From Chrysophaeum taylorii (Eukaryota > Sar > Pelagophyceae > Pelagomonadales > Pelagomonadaceae), in NCBI GenBank assembly GCA_029834535.1, contig JAQMWT010000403.1:1-26232 (forward strand): DNA of 26,232 bases. Reading direction: 5' to 3'. Below, piece after piece: positions 1-8,536 of the stretch. The notes beneath the pieces are model-generated. The model had not been told where the DNA came from. It worked only from the letters and a program-made list of their open reading frames with translations, and ran no database searches. Position numbers and translations under genes: made by a program. Each line of letters begins with the position of its first letter. The stretch's first letter is position 1.

Positions 1-1660
1 TTCGATGTGCCATGGAAAGATGCGCCGCGCGATGCTGAGGGTGCACCGCTGCCGCAAACCCGAGCATGTCAAGGATAACCCGACTATGAAAGTTCAAGTT
101 CCTACGAAGGAAGAAGTTGACAAGGTTGTTCAGGAGCTGGGAATTCCTGACAATCCGCACTTAGATGACGAGGCGAAACTGATGCTCCGTCACTGTGTGC
201 AATATTCTTGGGCCTTTTTCGACCCGATTATGAGACCTGTGGACTCGCCTCCTGTGTCTACGATTCCAAAGACGCGAATCCGCGACCGATTAAGATGACG
301 CCCTACCGATTGACGCCTGCGAAGCTCGATTGTCTCCGCAAGCAGATCAGCGAGTGGTGCCGGGATGGAGTCATTCGTCCGGCCAACTCACCTTGGGGCT
401 TTCCTGTGTTGATGCTTCCGAAGAAAGGAGCTGAGATTGGAACGTCAAACGCGTTCCGTGCTGCAGTTGACTTACGTCAGCTCAACGATCAATTGGTCAA
501 TGACAGTTGGCCGAACATTCGACAAGATGATGCTTTAGCTTTTCTCGCCATGAGACGATGGCGGACATGCATTGATATTAGATGGGGATACCACAACCTT
601 CGTCTGGATCCGGCAGCGCAAGACGCTGTCACGATGGTTAGCCCACTTGGCGCTCATAGTTTCTTGCGATTACCTCTAGGTGTGAAGACGGCCGGAGCTC
701 TTCTGCAAGCAAATGGCGAGCGACCTTTCGAAATGGATGTATCAGACTTGGTTGCGTTTGTTGACGATATTATGATGGGATCCGACGATCTTCATCGACA
801 TTTACAAGTTTTGATCGAAGTGATGTGTCATTTGGCACAGAGAGGGTACAGCGGTCGAACCGCGAAGTTCCACCTTCTCAAGGATGATATAGAATTTCTG
901 GGACACATTTCTACCCCAGAAGGCTTGAAGCCGAATCCGAAGACGCTGGAAGCACTGCAGAAGATGCCGATTCCAGGTACTTTGCCGAATACTTCCCCGA
1001 AGACCCAGATACGCTCTTTCATCGGCATGAGTAATTACTGCCGGCGATATGTGAAGGGCTACTCGAAGATCGTGGAACCGCTGAGACGATTATGCCTCGA
1101 AGGTGTAAAGTTCGAGTGGACGCCCGAGTGTCAGAAAGCTTGGGATACGATTATTGAAGCTTTGGTTGATTCCCGAGGAGTCTACCACCCCGATTATGAT
1201 CTGCCTTTTCAGATCCGATCCGATGCTTCCAAGGATGGACTTGGAGCATATCTCTTCCAGATTGTCGAAGTCAAGGACGATGCCGGAAGAGTGACTCGAG
1301 AAGAACGAGTGATTGAATATTGGAGCCGAGCTGTGCCGAAGGAGATGCGCAATTACGAGCCCCGTCGGCTGGAGCTGCTGGCAGTTATACTTTCTAGAGC
1401 ACTTTCGAGCCTACATCAAGGGCACAGGACTGTTTTGGAGGCCGATCACACGAAATTTGACGTTTTCACGTAAGGCGACGCACTCGTCTGGGCAGCTTGC
1501 TCGTTGGGCGATGCGCCTCGCCAATTTTGACCCTGAACTTCGCTACAAGCCGGGAAAGTCACCGGGGAATGAGTATCCCTGACTGTCTCTCCCGCAATCC
1601 GATAGACCATGTCAACGAGACTGACGAGTTTGGCGGAGAACCTTTGAACCACGCTTAATT
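1..1660 (+). pseudogene. Ty3/gypsy pol, reverse transcriptase and RNase H part, frameshifted
   Basis: This is the reverse transcriptase and RNase H section of an LTR retrotransposon polyprotein, which copies element RNA into DNA. The largest open piece is 208-1473. It shows the motif A aspartate (CIDIRWGYHNLRL, Asp codon at 574), the catalytic FVDDIMMG box (Asp codons at 763 and 766), and the RNase H start (FQIRSDASKDGLGAYLF, near 1210-1260). Upstream, 5-298 carries the lead-in to the RT domain in another frame, so a frameshift lies near 275. RNase H continues in a second frame (about 1395-1582, RKATHSSGQLARWAMRLANF), and the closing DCLSRNP motif lies in a third frame near 1577-1600. At least four frame breaks make it a pseudogene. 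The usual PFGL..AP.TFQ box reads PLGVKTAGALLQ, a divergent form. The element starts outside the window. Confidence 0.9.
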
Positions 1661-2108
1661 TGGTGTTCCAAGAGCTTCCCCGACCTGTTGATGACCGAGG
1701 ATTCCGCCTCCGGCTGCCACTTCATAATGTCGTTTATTACGACCGAACTGCCGGAAGACGAAGAAGAAGATCCTGAAAGGATCCGATGAAATTGGCTACG
1801 TCTCACGCTACGAGACAACGTCGGAAGAACCGTGCGCGCGATGAGCCACAGACTTCAAAGGACGCAGCCGCTTACAAAGATTATATCGTTAAGATACCCG
1901 ATAATATGACGCTCGCTGAGATCGCACGTGAGCAGAATCTGATGCTACTTGCGAGGATATTCGCTACCGAATTGCCCAAGGTCAGACGCCGCGACGTTCC
2001 CGAGCGAACGAACGATCGAAGTCGTTAAAGACGTTCTTTACCGCTTTCTGCTGATTTGCACCCGATGATTGTAGCACCTGCTACGTTGCGCAAGCGCATT
2101 TTCGACTC
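1661..2108 (+). pseudogene. Ty3/gypsy pol linker between RNase H and integrase, decayed
   Basis: This stretch joins the RNase H and integrase modules. It contains a short open piece at 1786-2028, rich in Arg, Lys and Glu, whose second half (TLAEIAREQNLMLLARI) resembles the helical linker that normally precedes the integrase zinc finger. Around 2055-2105 a different frame reads MIVAPATLRKRIF, matching the conserved 'P..LR..I' lead-in to the gypsy integrase HHCC finger. Several frames are needed to read across it, so it is decayed. The assignment rests on position and these short matches. Confidence 0.6.
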
Positions 2109-3611
2109 TACCATGACACTCCGGTTAACGGTGGTCATATGGGACGTCACAGTACCGCCCAGGCTATCCAAGAAGGATTTGGTGGCCTCACATGTCGAAC
2201 GAAGTTGGGATCTTCATTGCAATGTTTAGTTTATCAGAAAGCTCGTACGCCTGAGCCGAAACGAGCTGGACTCTTGCAGCAGCCTGTCTACGATGGTGAT
2301 GGTGCTGTTCTTTGCATGGATTTATTTGGACCCTTGCCCAGCGCTGGTCCCGAGACGTATCTTCTAGTATTTTTTGATCCGTCCTCGCATTTCTTGATTC
2401 TGGATGTTTTGAACGATAAGACTGCTGAGTCTGTCCTCGAGTCTTTTGTCATTAACATTCTCCTCAAGGGCCATTTGCCCCAGATGATTCGTACCGACAA
2501 CGGTAAAGAGTTCGTGAACAAGTTGATGCGCGAGTTTTGCCATCTCTTCAACACACGATACCAAACTACGATTCCTTATCATGCCCAGTCGAACCCGGCT
2601 GAGCGTGTCAACCGATTTATCAAGGCCTTCCTCCGTGCTTGCCTTCAGGGCCGGAATATCACGGATTGGCCTGACTTTGCTCATTATATTGCGTTTTGCT
2701 ACAACCGCGAGTTTATTCCAGGCACGCAGATTTCTCCCTTTATGCTGCGCCTGAACCGTCAGCCGATGCTGCCGACCGACTACACGCCTATGGACTTTGA
2801 TACGCGATTATTGCCGAAGATTCGCTCTGATGCAGTCGCCGAAACTCGTGAACGATTGAAGTATTATACGAAGATCGTCCGCGAGGCTCGTGATAAAGCT
2901 TTGAAGAAACAACGATTGGCTTACAATGCTGATCATGTTGATGTTGAATACAAGGAAGGATCGCACGTTTTGCTCTACATTCCTTTCCTTCAGAACAAAC
3001 TTCGACCGGAATGGCGAGGACCGTTTATTATCAAGGAACGCCTTTTCCCGGTCACCTATAGGATTGAGTCTCTCGACTCTCCGCCCGAAGAACGACGTGT
3101 TCATGTTAGTCAGATCACGCCTGTGATGGTACCTCCGATCGTTGATCAAGCCATCCGCAAACCCGAAGAAACATTCCGTGATGATTATCAGCACGGTAAG
3201 TTTGTTGTTTTCCGGATTCCTGACCGGAAGCGCTCTGATTGGCGCAAGAAGCTTTATGTTGCTGAAGTTTATGAGCCTTACGATTACCAAAATGATCGTG
3301 TTGCTCCACATTTTTATTACGATTTGGGTCCGAACGATGATGTGGCCTATTTCAAGCCGACCTCTCACCTTTCGCACCGTAAGCTCAAGCCCGAGTTCAA
3401 GGACGTTGAAGGTCGAAGTTTCACCGACAAGTCCAGAGTTTCTTCCAACACAAGTCCTTGTGTCACGGATTTCGCTCCGCACGAGATTGATGTGTTGATC
3501 CACAAGTTTACTTTACGCAGTGGCCGAGTTCCTGAACCGGTCATCACCCGCGTTTACCAGAAGATTCGTTCACGAGATGCTCGTAAGGCGAAGCCGCGCT
3601 CCTCGCGCTAG
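2109..3611 (+). CDS. Ty3/gypsy integrase module, long open frame (remnant of pol)
   Basis: This is retrotransposon integrase, which inserts element cDNA into the genome. The frame is open from the HHCC finger (His codons at 2112 and 2136) to the stop at 3609-3611; the first in-frame ATG is 2139. The finger looks damaged: where two Cys are expected it reads QCLVYQKA, so the second metal ligand is Tyr. The catalytic core has the DDE triad, with Asp in CMDLFGPLP, Asp in IRTDNGKEF and Glu in NPAERVNRF. After the core comes the GPF box (WRGPFIIKERLFPVTYRI) and then about 170 residues that do not look like a standard chromodomain (GKFVVFRIPDRKRSDW, HFYYDLGPNDD, a basic tail RDARKAKPRSSR). It is the best preserved part of this pol, but it is separated by frame breaks from the RT, so normal polyprotein expression is unlikely. 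Confidence 0.85.
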   Translation, partial: YHDTPVNGGHMGRHSTAQAIQEGFGGLTCRTKLGSSLQCLVYQKARTPEPKRAGLLQQPVYDGDGAVLCMDLFGPLPSAGPETYLLVFFDPSSHFLILDVLNDKTAESVLESFVINILLKGHLPQMIRTDNGKEFVNKLMREFCHLFNTRYQTTIPYHAQSNPAERVNRFIKAFLRACLQGRNITDWPDFAHYIAFCYNREFIPGTQISPFMLRLNRQPMLPTDYTPMDFDTRLLPKIRSDAVAETRERLKYYTKIVREARDKALKKQRLAYNADHVDVEYKEGSHVLLYIPFLQNKLRPEWRGPFIIKERLFPVTYRIESLDSPPEERRVHVSQITPVMVPPIVDQAIRKPEETFRDDYQHGKFVVFRIPDRKRSDWRKKLYVAEVYEPYDYQNDRVAPHFYYDLGPNDDVAYFKPTSHLSHRKLKPEFKDVEGRSFTDKSRVSSNTSPCVTDFAPHEIDVLIHKFTLRSGRVPEPVITRVYQKIRSRDARKAKPRSSR

Positions 3612-3870
3612 CACCTCGCAGGGGCAGCTCGAATTATTACCAGGGGAGTCCTGTGGCGGCAACTCCCGCTTCCTAAGGCTTACCCCTCTTCTAGGGCCCC
3701 CCTTATCAGGGGCACCCTACTCCGTTGTGATGATGTCAGTTTTCTTTATGACATCATCTTCCTTTTCCGTGACATGTGTCACCCTGATTTCTGTGTTTCG
3801 ATATACCTTGATCATAAAGCAACAGCCGATCCTCAAGTTGTGAGGACCAGGCACGGAAGTTGTTTGTGGT
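3612..3870 (+). other. Possible 3' LTR start of the gypsy element
   Basis: After the integrase stop comes a purine-rich stretch, CCAGGGGAG (3641-3649), that could be a polypurine tract, followed at 3653 by TGTGGCGGCAACTCC, which begins TG as LTRs do. No second copy is in the window because the 5' LTR lies outside it, so neither the identity nor the far end can be confirmed. No gene is visible here. Confidence 0.3.
3729..3758. repeat. 10-bp perfect inverted repeat (hairpin)
   Basis: GATGATGTCA at 3729-3738 is exactly inverted at 3749-3758 as TGACATCATC with a 10-base loop. A near-palindrome, GTGACATGTGTCAC, follows at about 3769-3782. TGATGTCA and TGACATCA resemble bZIP-type sites, so if this is an LTR these could be enhancer elements. 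The function is inference only. Confidence 0.55.
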
Positions 3871-3993
3871 TGTGTGGCGGGAGAACGGCCATCCTCGTCC
3901 AGTGACTCCACCAAGGGCACGGACGCGAGCGGCGAGCCAGGATTCGAAGGCGCGCCAGGTAGCCCCTAAAATTCTCCTTACGCCACAGCAATG

Positions 3994-4167
3994 ACGAGGT
4001 GAAAATACAGAACGAGGAGGGGAGCAACGACGAGGTGAAAATACAGAACGAGGAGAGGAGCAACGACGAGGTGAAAATACAGAACGAGGAGAGGAGCAAC
4101 GACGAGGTGAAAATACAGAACGAGGAGAGGAGCAACGAATAGCGGAAAATACAGAACGAAGGGCGCC
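3994..4167. repeat. 36-bp minisatellite, four units plus a partial unit
   Basis: Units begin with ACGAGGTGAAAATACAGAAC at 3994, 4030, 4066 and 4102. They are nearly identical (one GAGGGGAGC versus GAGAGGAGC variant). A decayed partial unit continues to about 4167. Because 36 is a multiple of 3, long repetitive ORFs appear on the minus strand; they are by-products, not genes. 4168-4353 shows an A-run (4182-4193) and no gene. Confidence 0.9.
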
Positions 4168-4353
4168 TGTGCAATGGGAGCTAAAAAAAAAAAATCCACA
4201 ACGAGGGGCTTCCGTGGGATGGGGTTGTTGATGTGCTTGCGTCAGACAAGCGGCGGTACACACGTTGACTTGGAATTATCTTGATTGGCAGAAAGGTGCA
4301 AATATGATAAGACAGAGTATCGGGAGGTGGATGTGAGACGTTGGGTGTGGCCT

Positions 4354-5345
4354 TTAAGGCGGTGAAGGGGGTGTAATAGATGGTGGTATTAAGAAAAGCG
4401 GCGGAGTGGAACTAGAATCAGTCAAGGTTGGAGTAGGCATAGGAGCAGAAAAGGTAGTGTTAGTGGTGTTGGTTTTGGTGGGTTGGTGTTGTTGGGTGTT
4501 TTTGGTGTCATTGGAAGTGTTGCGCTGTTGAGAAGAACGGCGATGGTGGGTAGGGTGTTGTCGTTGAATAGCTAGGAACTTTGAAACTTGCGGCAGTCCC
4601 TCTTAAAGTGATCCTTACAGCCGCCAAAATGACATTGGGTAGTGCGTCGGAATCGAGTAGAGCCATGTTGTTGGGAAAGGGGAGCGTCTAGGGTAGGTCA
4701 GTTGGAAGAGTCTGAAGTCGGGGTTGTGGCTGACGACGCGGCGGATAGCGCGATGGTAGTGGTTGTGCATGCCATCTAAATTGTTCGTTGTTGAGCTTCT
4801 CAAGGGTACAACCACCTTCGTCGGTACGAAACGCGAGACGATTAAACAAAGCCAGTAAGTCGTGAAGCACGATGCACGTAGTCAAATGCGAGGACACACT
4901 CGAGGGTGCGTCGGATCAGGTACAATGCCGAGCAACTTGAACTCCGGTGATGAACTTGTTGAGGAAGTTCGCAAGATCATCAATATTGTTGCACACCAGT
5001 GAATGCAGTGAAGCAATAGCGGATGGAGCTACCCGGTCCCCGTGGCCCATGTAGACATCGGTAATGCGCTTGTAAAGCCGCGTGAAGTTCATGTCGCGGT
5101 TTTCACGGATATCAACGTTGTTGCTTGACGGGAAATTCTTCTTCAGAGCAGCGAGATGCTGAGATGCTAGTCCAAATATCGTTGATCAAGATAGTGTGAT
5201 CGCCGGTGGAGATGATCATGTTCTCAAGACGACGTGTCCATTGGTGGAAAAAATGTCGCTCACCGCTGAAGGCATCAAGTTTTTGCGAAAGCTTGCTATC
5301 TTTAATTTCGATCGAGGACATGATAGACGACAACGAACCGAACAC
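4354..5345 (-). pseudogene. Retrotransposon gag-like gene, frameshifted, opposite strand to the pol
   Basis: On the minus strand a gag-like protein can be followed through successive frames. It starts at or near the ATG codons at 5345 or about 5320 (MSSIEIKDSKLSQKLDAFSG, then HFFHQWTRRLENMI). After a tandem 8-bp duplication (AGCATCTC twice, near 5155-5172) it moves to another frame reading LKKNFPSSNNVDIRENRDMN and YMGHGDRVAPSAIASLHSLV down to about 4920. It resumes at about 4897-4690 (LLALFNRLAFRTDEGGCTLE). Near 4600-4650 is a zinc-knuckle-like motif, CHFGGCKDHFKRDC, with spacing C-x4-C-x2-H-x4-C rather than the usual C-x2-C-x4-H-x4-C. A Gln/Thr/Pro-rich tail in one more frame ends at a stop at 4354. 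It looks like the nucleocapsid gene of an LTR retrotransposon, but its orientation shows it does not belong to the pol at 1-3611. The class (copia or gypsy) is unclear. Confidence 0.6.
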
Positions 5346-5534
5346 GGAGCAACGAACTGAAGCCGAGGAGGAGTCGCCACGAAGTCAAGCAGAGGCTTGA
5401 TCGTAGCGAACACCTGCTGCCATGTGACAACTGGAATGGGGCGTTACACTAGCGATAAGGGAATGACGTAGGGATACTAGATACGTGGTGCAGGGGTAAG
5501 TGTCATAGCTTTCTCACAGTCTATGTATGTCCAT
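5346..5534. other. Spacer with no recognisable gene
   Basis: This is sequence between the gag remnant and the left target duplication of the retroposon at 5546. Several short ORFs overlap here in both strands, but none has a recognisable motif or codon pattern. It could hold the leader of the minus-strand gag element. Confidence 0.5.
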
Positions 5535-5545
5535 GCGTTTCTATA

Positions 5546-5901
5546 TATATATTCGCCGACTACGGTTGCGATGGAGGACGGTGCCTCATGAATCCTGAGC
5601 CTTGCGAGGGCATCCGCTCTCCCGGCGTAGGTTGGCACCTATTCGCCTCCCGAGCGGGGCGGTTGGCAGCCGGAACGTTCGCAGTGGGACGGGGTATGGC
5701 CGGGGGCGAAGACGGAAGGTTATCGACGAGTTGGTTGTCAGTCTCATCGCCGCCTCCTCGTCGCATGGCGACAATCTTGATGGTCACTCTCCGCCGACCG
5801 ACCTTTCGGCGCTCCTCGTCTACAGGCCCGTGATTCCGGACTGGCTCCTGTCGGTTCGGCCTGGCTCCCATGCTCGGGAGAGGTCTGAAGTTAGTTAGTT
5901 A
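5546..5901 (+). mobile_element. TTAG-R retroposon copy A (short non-LTR or SINE-like element)
   Basis: This is a 356-bp element ending in a (GTTA)n tail and flanked by an exact 11-bp duplication, GCGTTTCTATA, at 5535-5545 and 5902-5912. It shares about 283 bp, over 90% identical by eye, with copy B at 13581-13869, and its last 40 bases recur inside the Helitron at 22824-22866. Just before the tail is a stem CTCCC/GGGAG in GGCTCCCATGCTCGGGAG. The constant 3' end with tail, variable 5' start and target duplications are the known signature of LINE-type target-primed reverse transcription. No RT, and no clear tRNA-like A/B boxes, are seen, so it may be a SINE or a truncated LINE 3' end. A minus-strand 103-codon frame (5560-5871) is partly conserved with copy B, but I do not treat it as a gene. 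Confidence 0.85.
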
Positions 5902-6147
5902 GCGTTTCTATAAAAATAATTAAATCCTTTGGTTAAAAAACTAGCCCTCTCGAACAGAGGGTGCTTTCAAAAGGTGAGGGTAGGAATGCCGGTCCTGGTG
6001 TGTGCGAGTGCCCGGGGCTATATATACCCCAGTGGTTTTACCTAAGCTCTTCGGGTGATTAATGCGTGAGCGAAACCGTCGTCGCCAGATCAGTATATCA
6101 GTACATTGCATACTAAACGGATCGCAAAAAACGGGAAGTTCAATGTA
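5902..6147. other. Spacer with a TATA-like stretch and small hairpin
   Basis: No gene is seen. CCCTCT/AGAGGG at 5945-5961 can form a small hairpin, and a TATATATA run lies near 6020 in GGGGCTATATATACCCC. Either could be chance. Confidence 0.4.
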
Positions 6148-6148
6148 C

Positions 6149-6241
<93 letters not shown>

Positions 6242-6755
6242 GGTCTGTCTGGTCTGTCTGGTCTGTCTGGTCTGTCTGGTCTGTCTGGTCTGTCTGGTCT
6301 GTCTGGTCTGTCTGGTCTGTCTGGTCTGTCTGGTCTGTCTGGTCTGTCTGGTCTGTCTGGTCTGTCTGGTCTGTCTGGTCTGTCTGGTCTGTCTGGTCTG
6401 TCTGGTCTGTCTGGTCTGTCTGGTCTGTCTGGTCTGTCTGGTCTGTCTGGTCTGTCTGGTCTGTCTGGTCTGTCTGGTCTGTCTGGTCTGTCTGGTCTGT
6501 CTGGTCTGTCTGGTCTGTCTGGTCTGTCTGGTCTGTCTGGTCTGTCTGGTCTCTCTGGTCTCTCTGGTCTCTCTGGTCTCTCTGGTCTCTCTGGTCTCTC
6601 TGGTCTCTCTGGTCTCTCTGGTCTCTCTGGTCTCTCTGGTCTCTCTGGTCTCTCTGGTCTCTCTGGTCTCTCTGGTCTCTCTGGTCTCTCTGGTCTCTCC
6701 GTCCGTCTGTCTCTCTGTCTCTCTGTCCGTCTGTCTCTCTGTCCTGTCCTGTCAG
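6148..6755. repeat. Compound microsatellite: CTGT tetramer, then two 9-mer blocks
   Basis: Three adjoining blocks can be read. 6148-6240 is (CTGT)n, about 23 units. 6241-6546 is 34 exact copies of TGGTCTGTC. 6547-6699 is 17 copies of TGGTCTCTC. A degraded mix of GTCTGTCTCTCT runs to about 6755. Because 9 is a multiple of 3, two frames stay open across the whole array (Ser-Gly-Leu and Ser-Val-Trp repeats); these ORFs are by-products. The sharp boundaries suggest successive local expansions. Confidence 0.97.
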
Positions 6756-6777
6756 TCTTCCGTATTTTCTGTTTACG

Positions 6778-6814
6778 TGCTAGAAAGAGAAATTACCTAT
6801 AGGACGCAAGACTG
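6778..6814. repeat. 37-bp direct repeat, left copy
   Basis: The sequence beginning TGCTAGAAAGAGAAATTACC is repeated exactly at 6869-6905, separated by 54 bases (6815-6868) of purine-rich sequence. It could be a simple local duplication. Confidence 0.9.
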
Positions 6815-6868
6815 CTTCGAAACCAGGAAAGAAAGAAGATAAAGATAAAGGATAAGCCGTAAGTAGCT

Positions 6869-6905
6869 TGCTAGAAAGAGAAATTACCTATAGGACGCAA
6901 GACTG
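6869..6905. repeat. 37-bp direct repeat, right copy
   Basis: This is an exact second copy of 6778-6814, offset by 91 bases. The sequence composition becomes GC-rich immediately after it. Confidence 0.9.
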
Positions 6906-6909
6906 GTAA

Positions 6910-7523
6910 GGACGTCTTCCGGTTTTTCTCGCGGTACCGCGTCGTGGCTCGCCCCTTCGTGGAGAGCGACGGCGGACCGCCGCGCGGCCCGGGATGACGA
7001 GACAAACCGTCCGGCGCTCGGCGAGGCGGGAGATCGTGCGAATGGCGAAGAGAAAGTGTACAAGCGCGCTGTTGATGCGCGGAAGCGCTTGTGGCGTGTT
7101 CGAGACGATCGCTATCTCGAGCGCAAACTTGCGGTCCCTCGCGACAAGATGGGGCGATTGCGAGCCGCTCGTCGTGACGCTCTTGCCGCCGGCGACGAGG
7201 ATGCGGCGATGCTGCTTGAGCGTCAACGCGAGGCCAAGCGTATTGCAATTGCTGAGCGGCGTGATGATCGTCTAGAAGAAGCGCACGCCGGCGACGAGGA
7301 CGCGATGCGCGCGCTCGAGGACGAACGCGAGGCTGATCGTCTGCGCCACGTCGCAAGGCGCGACAAACGTTTAGAAGATGCGCACGCCGGCGACGAGGAC
7401 GCGATGCGCGCGCTCGAGCACGAACGCGAGAGTCATCGTCTGCGCCACGCCGTATGCCGCAAGAGTTGCAGGGAAGCTAAACGAGCTCGTCGTAGTCACC
7501 AGCAGCGCCCCCCCCCTTTCTAA
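6910..7523 (+). pseudogene. Charged repeat-protein fragment, possibly from a Helitron N-terminus
   Basis: One frame is open from about 6910 to the stop at 7521-7523, but its first part has no ATG. The clear part, from about 7056, is Arg/Glu/Asp/Ala-rich and contains two near-identical 33-residue repeats starting at about 7264 and 7363, each with the core AHAGDEDAMRALE and ending DRLRH or HRLRH. A weaker third copy (AARRDALAAGDEDAAMLLE) precedes them. The repeats look helical and probably coiled-coil. The Helitron protein in this window has a comparable Arg/Asp-rich repeat block after its zinc motifs (RGDRDARLATHA), so this may be a fragment of a related N-terminus. That link is inference from composition. 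It ends in CCCCCCCC followed by a T-run. Confidence 0.35.
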
Positions 7524-7891
7524 CTTTTTTTTTTCGACGAAAGCCCTGCCGCGCCGGCCCTAATACTCATATTTGAGGAAAGGTTGAAGAGTTCAATATG
7601 TTTGAGCAAGGGTTGAAAAATTAAATGTTCAATGAAGCTTGAAACCGTTCAACGGTCCAAAAATTGCAAGAATCGATGGAACGCAAAAACCCTCATCGCA
7701 TTCATTACAGCCCCACAGCATTAGCCCTACGTCACGTCATTCGCAACGCACTTGCTAAACGGATAGCCCCCATCAACAGCCCCACCGTTAGCCCTTCTTA
7801 TTCGTCGTTTCGAGAAAATCGCCTTTGAAGGATTAATGTCCGATTTCTAAGCGACTCACCCGGTCGGGTCGCAGGACGAGTGGCCGTTAGC
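7524..7891. other. AT-richer spacer, no gene seen
   Basis: A T9 run lies near 7527. After it come diverged near-repeats of the type GGTTGAA-(A/G)-ANNTTCAAT (7580-7640). I see no ORF with recognisable content. Confidence 0.5.
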
Positions 7892-8536
7892 TATGGCTCG
7901 GGCGCCGTTCCGCGTGGTAGGCCTCAACAGCGTCTTCGACGGGCTGGATGAGGATGGACAGGCCCGTCTCGCGTCCTTCGCCTTTCAGCAAAGCTGCGGC
8001 GGCGCGCCGGTGCCGTCGCGGCGAGTATAGTGGTGGCAGTGACGATGACGACGAGTTTGAACTGGAGGGCCCCGATGAGCGCGAAAACTCGCTTTCCTTC
8101 GTTAGTAGGGAGGGAAGTAAACGACGCCGGCGGTGGTCTCGAGACGCTTTGCGGGCTGCACTGTCAGAGGCGCGTGGGACAGCTTTTGCCGGGCGCGCGT
8201 CGGACCGAGAGCAGGACGCAGTGGCACTAGCTCGAGGACAGGGACGCAGCCGCAAGCGGAGCTCCAGCAGCGGGAGCGAAGAACTGGTCTCGACTGTGTC
8301 CTCGTTGAAAGACAGTGGCGCTGCCTACAACGACTGCGAGCACTGCCGTGCGCGCCTTGAGGTGCTCGAATCAATGCAAGCCGGCCCTCGAGGCTCTCTT
8401 CCTCTCCAAACCTCCGACCCACCTCCCGGGCGGCTACCTCGTCGACCTCGCCCACATCGCCACCTCGCTCAGCGCCTACCGCGCCTACCGCGCCCGCGTC
8501 GCCTACCAGGCCGAGTCCAACCTCTCCGCCTTTTAA
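7892..8536 (+). pseudogene. Unknown acidic/basic protein, duplicated copy 1, frameshifted
   Basis: I do not recognise this protein. It can be read in three frames. 7892-8032 begins with an ATG (MARAPFRVVGLNSVFDGLDE). Then about 8033-8370 is an acidic patch (SDDDDEFELEGPDE), a basic stretch (KRRRRWSRDALRAALSEARG) and a Ser-rich stretch ending YNDCEHCRARLEVL. Finally 8375-8536 reads PTHLPGGYLVDLAHIATSLS and RVAYQAESNLSAF before a stop. A two-base loss relative to copy 2 (CTCGAAT versus CTGTCGAAT, near 8368) explains the last break. The mix of acidic, basic and CxxC segments could suit a nucleic-acid-binding transposon accessory or gag-like protein, but nothing proves it. Confidence 0.45.

Noticed and set aside
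2808..3503. 231-codon minus-strand ORF opposite the integrase
   Set aside because: It is the antisense shadow of the integrase frame, which has clear catalytic motifs.
3754..4263. Minus-strand ORFs with 12-residue repeats (FSPRRCSSPRSV type)
   Set aside because: They are translations of the 36-bp minisatellite and are open in all three minus frames, which argues against coding.
5560..5871. A 103-codon minus-strand ORF inside TTAG-R copy A, partly conserved in copy B
   Set aside because: The two copies are over 90% identical as DNA, so shared reading is expected. Copy B breaks the frame in the G-run, and the element's direction, given by the tail, is the opposite strand.
6241..6699. A CRISPR-like array
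   Set aside because: The 9-bp units have no spacers, and the window is eukaryotic.
6062..6802. 246- and 225-codon ORFs of Ser-Gly-Leu and Ser-Val-Trp repeats
   Set aside because: They exist only because a 9-bp repeat has no stop codon in those frames; no flanking coding signal is seen.
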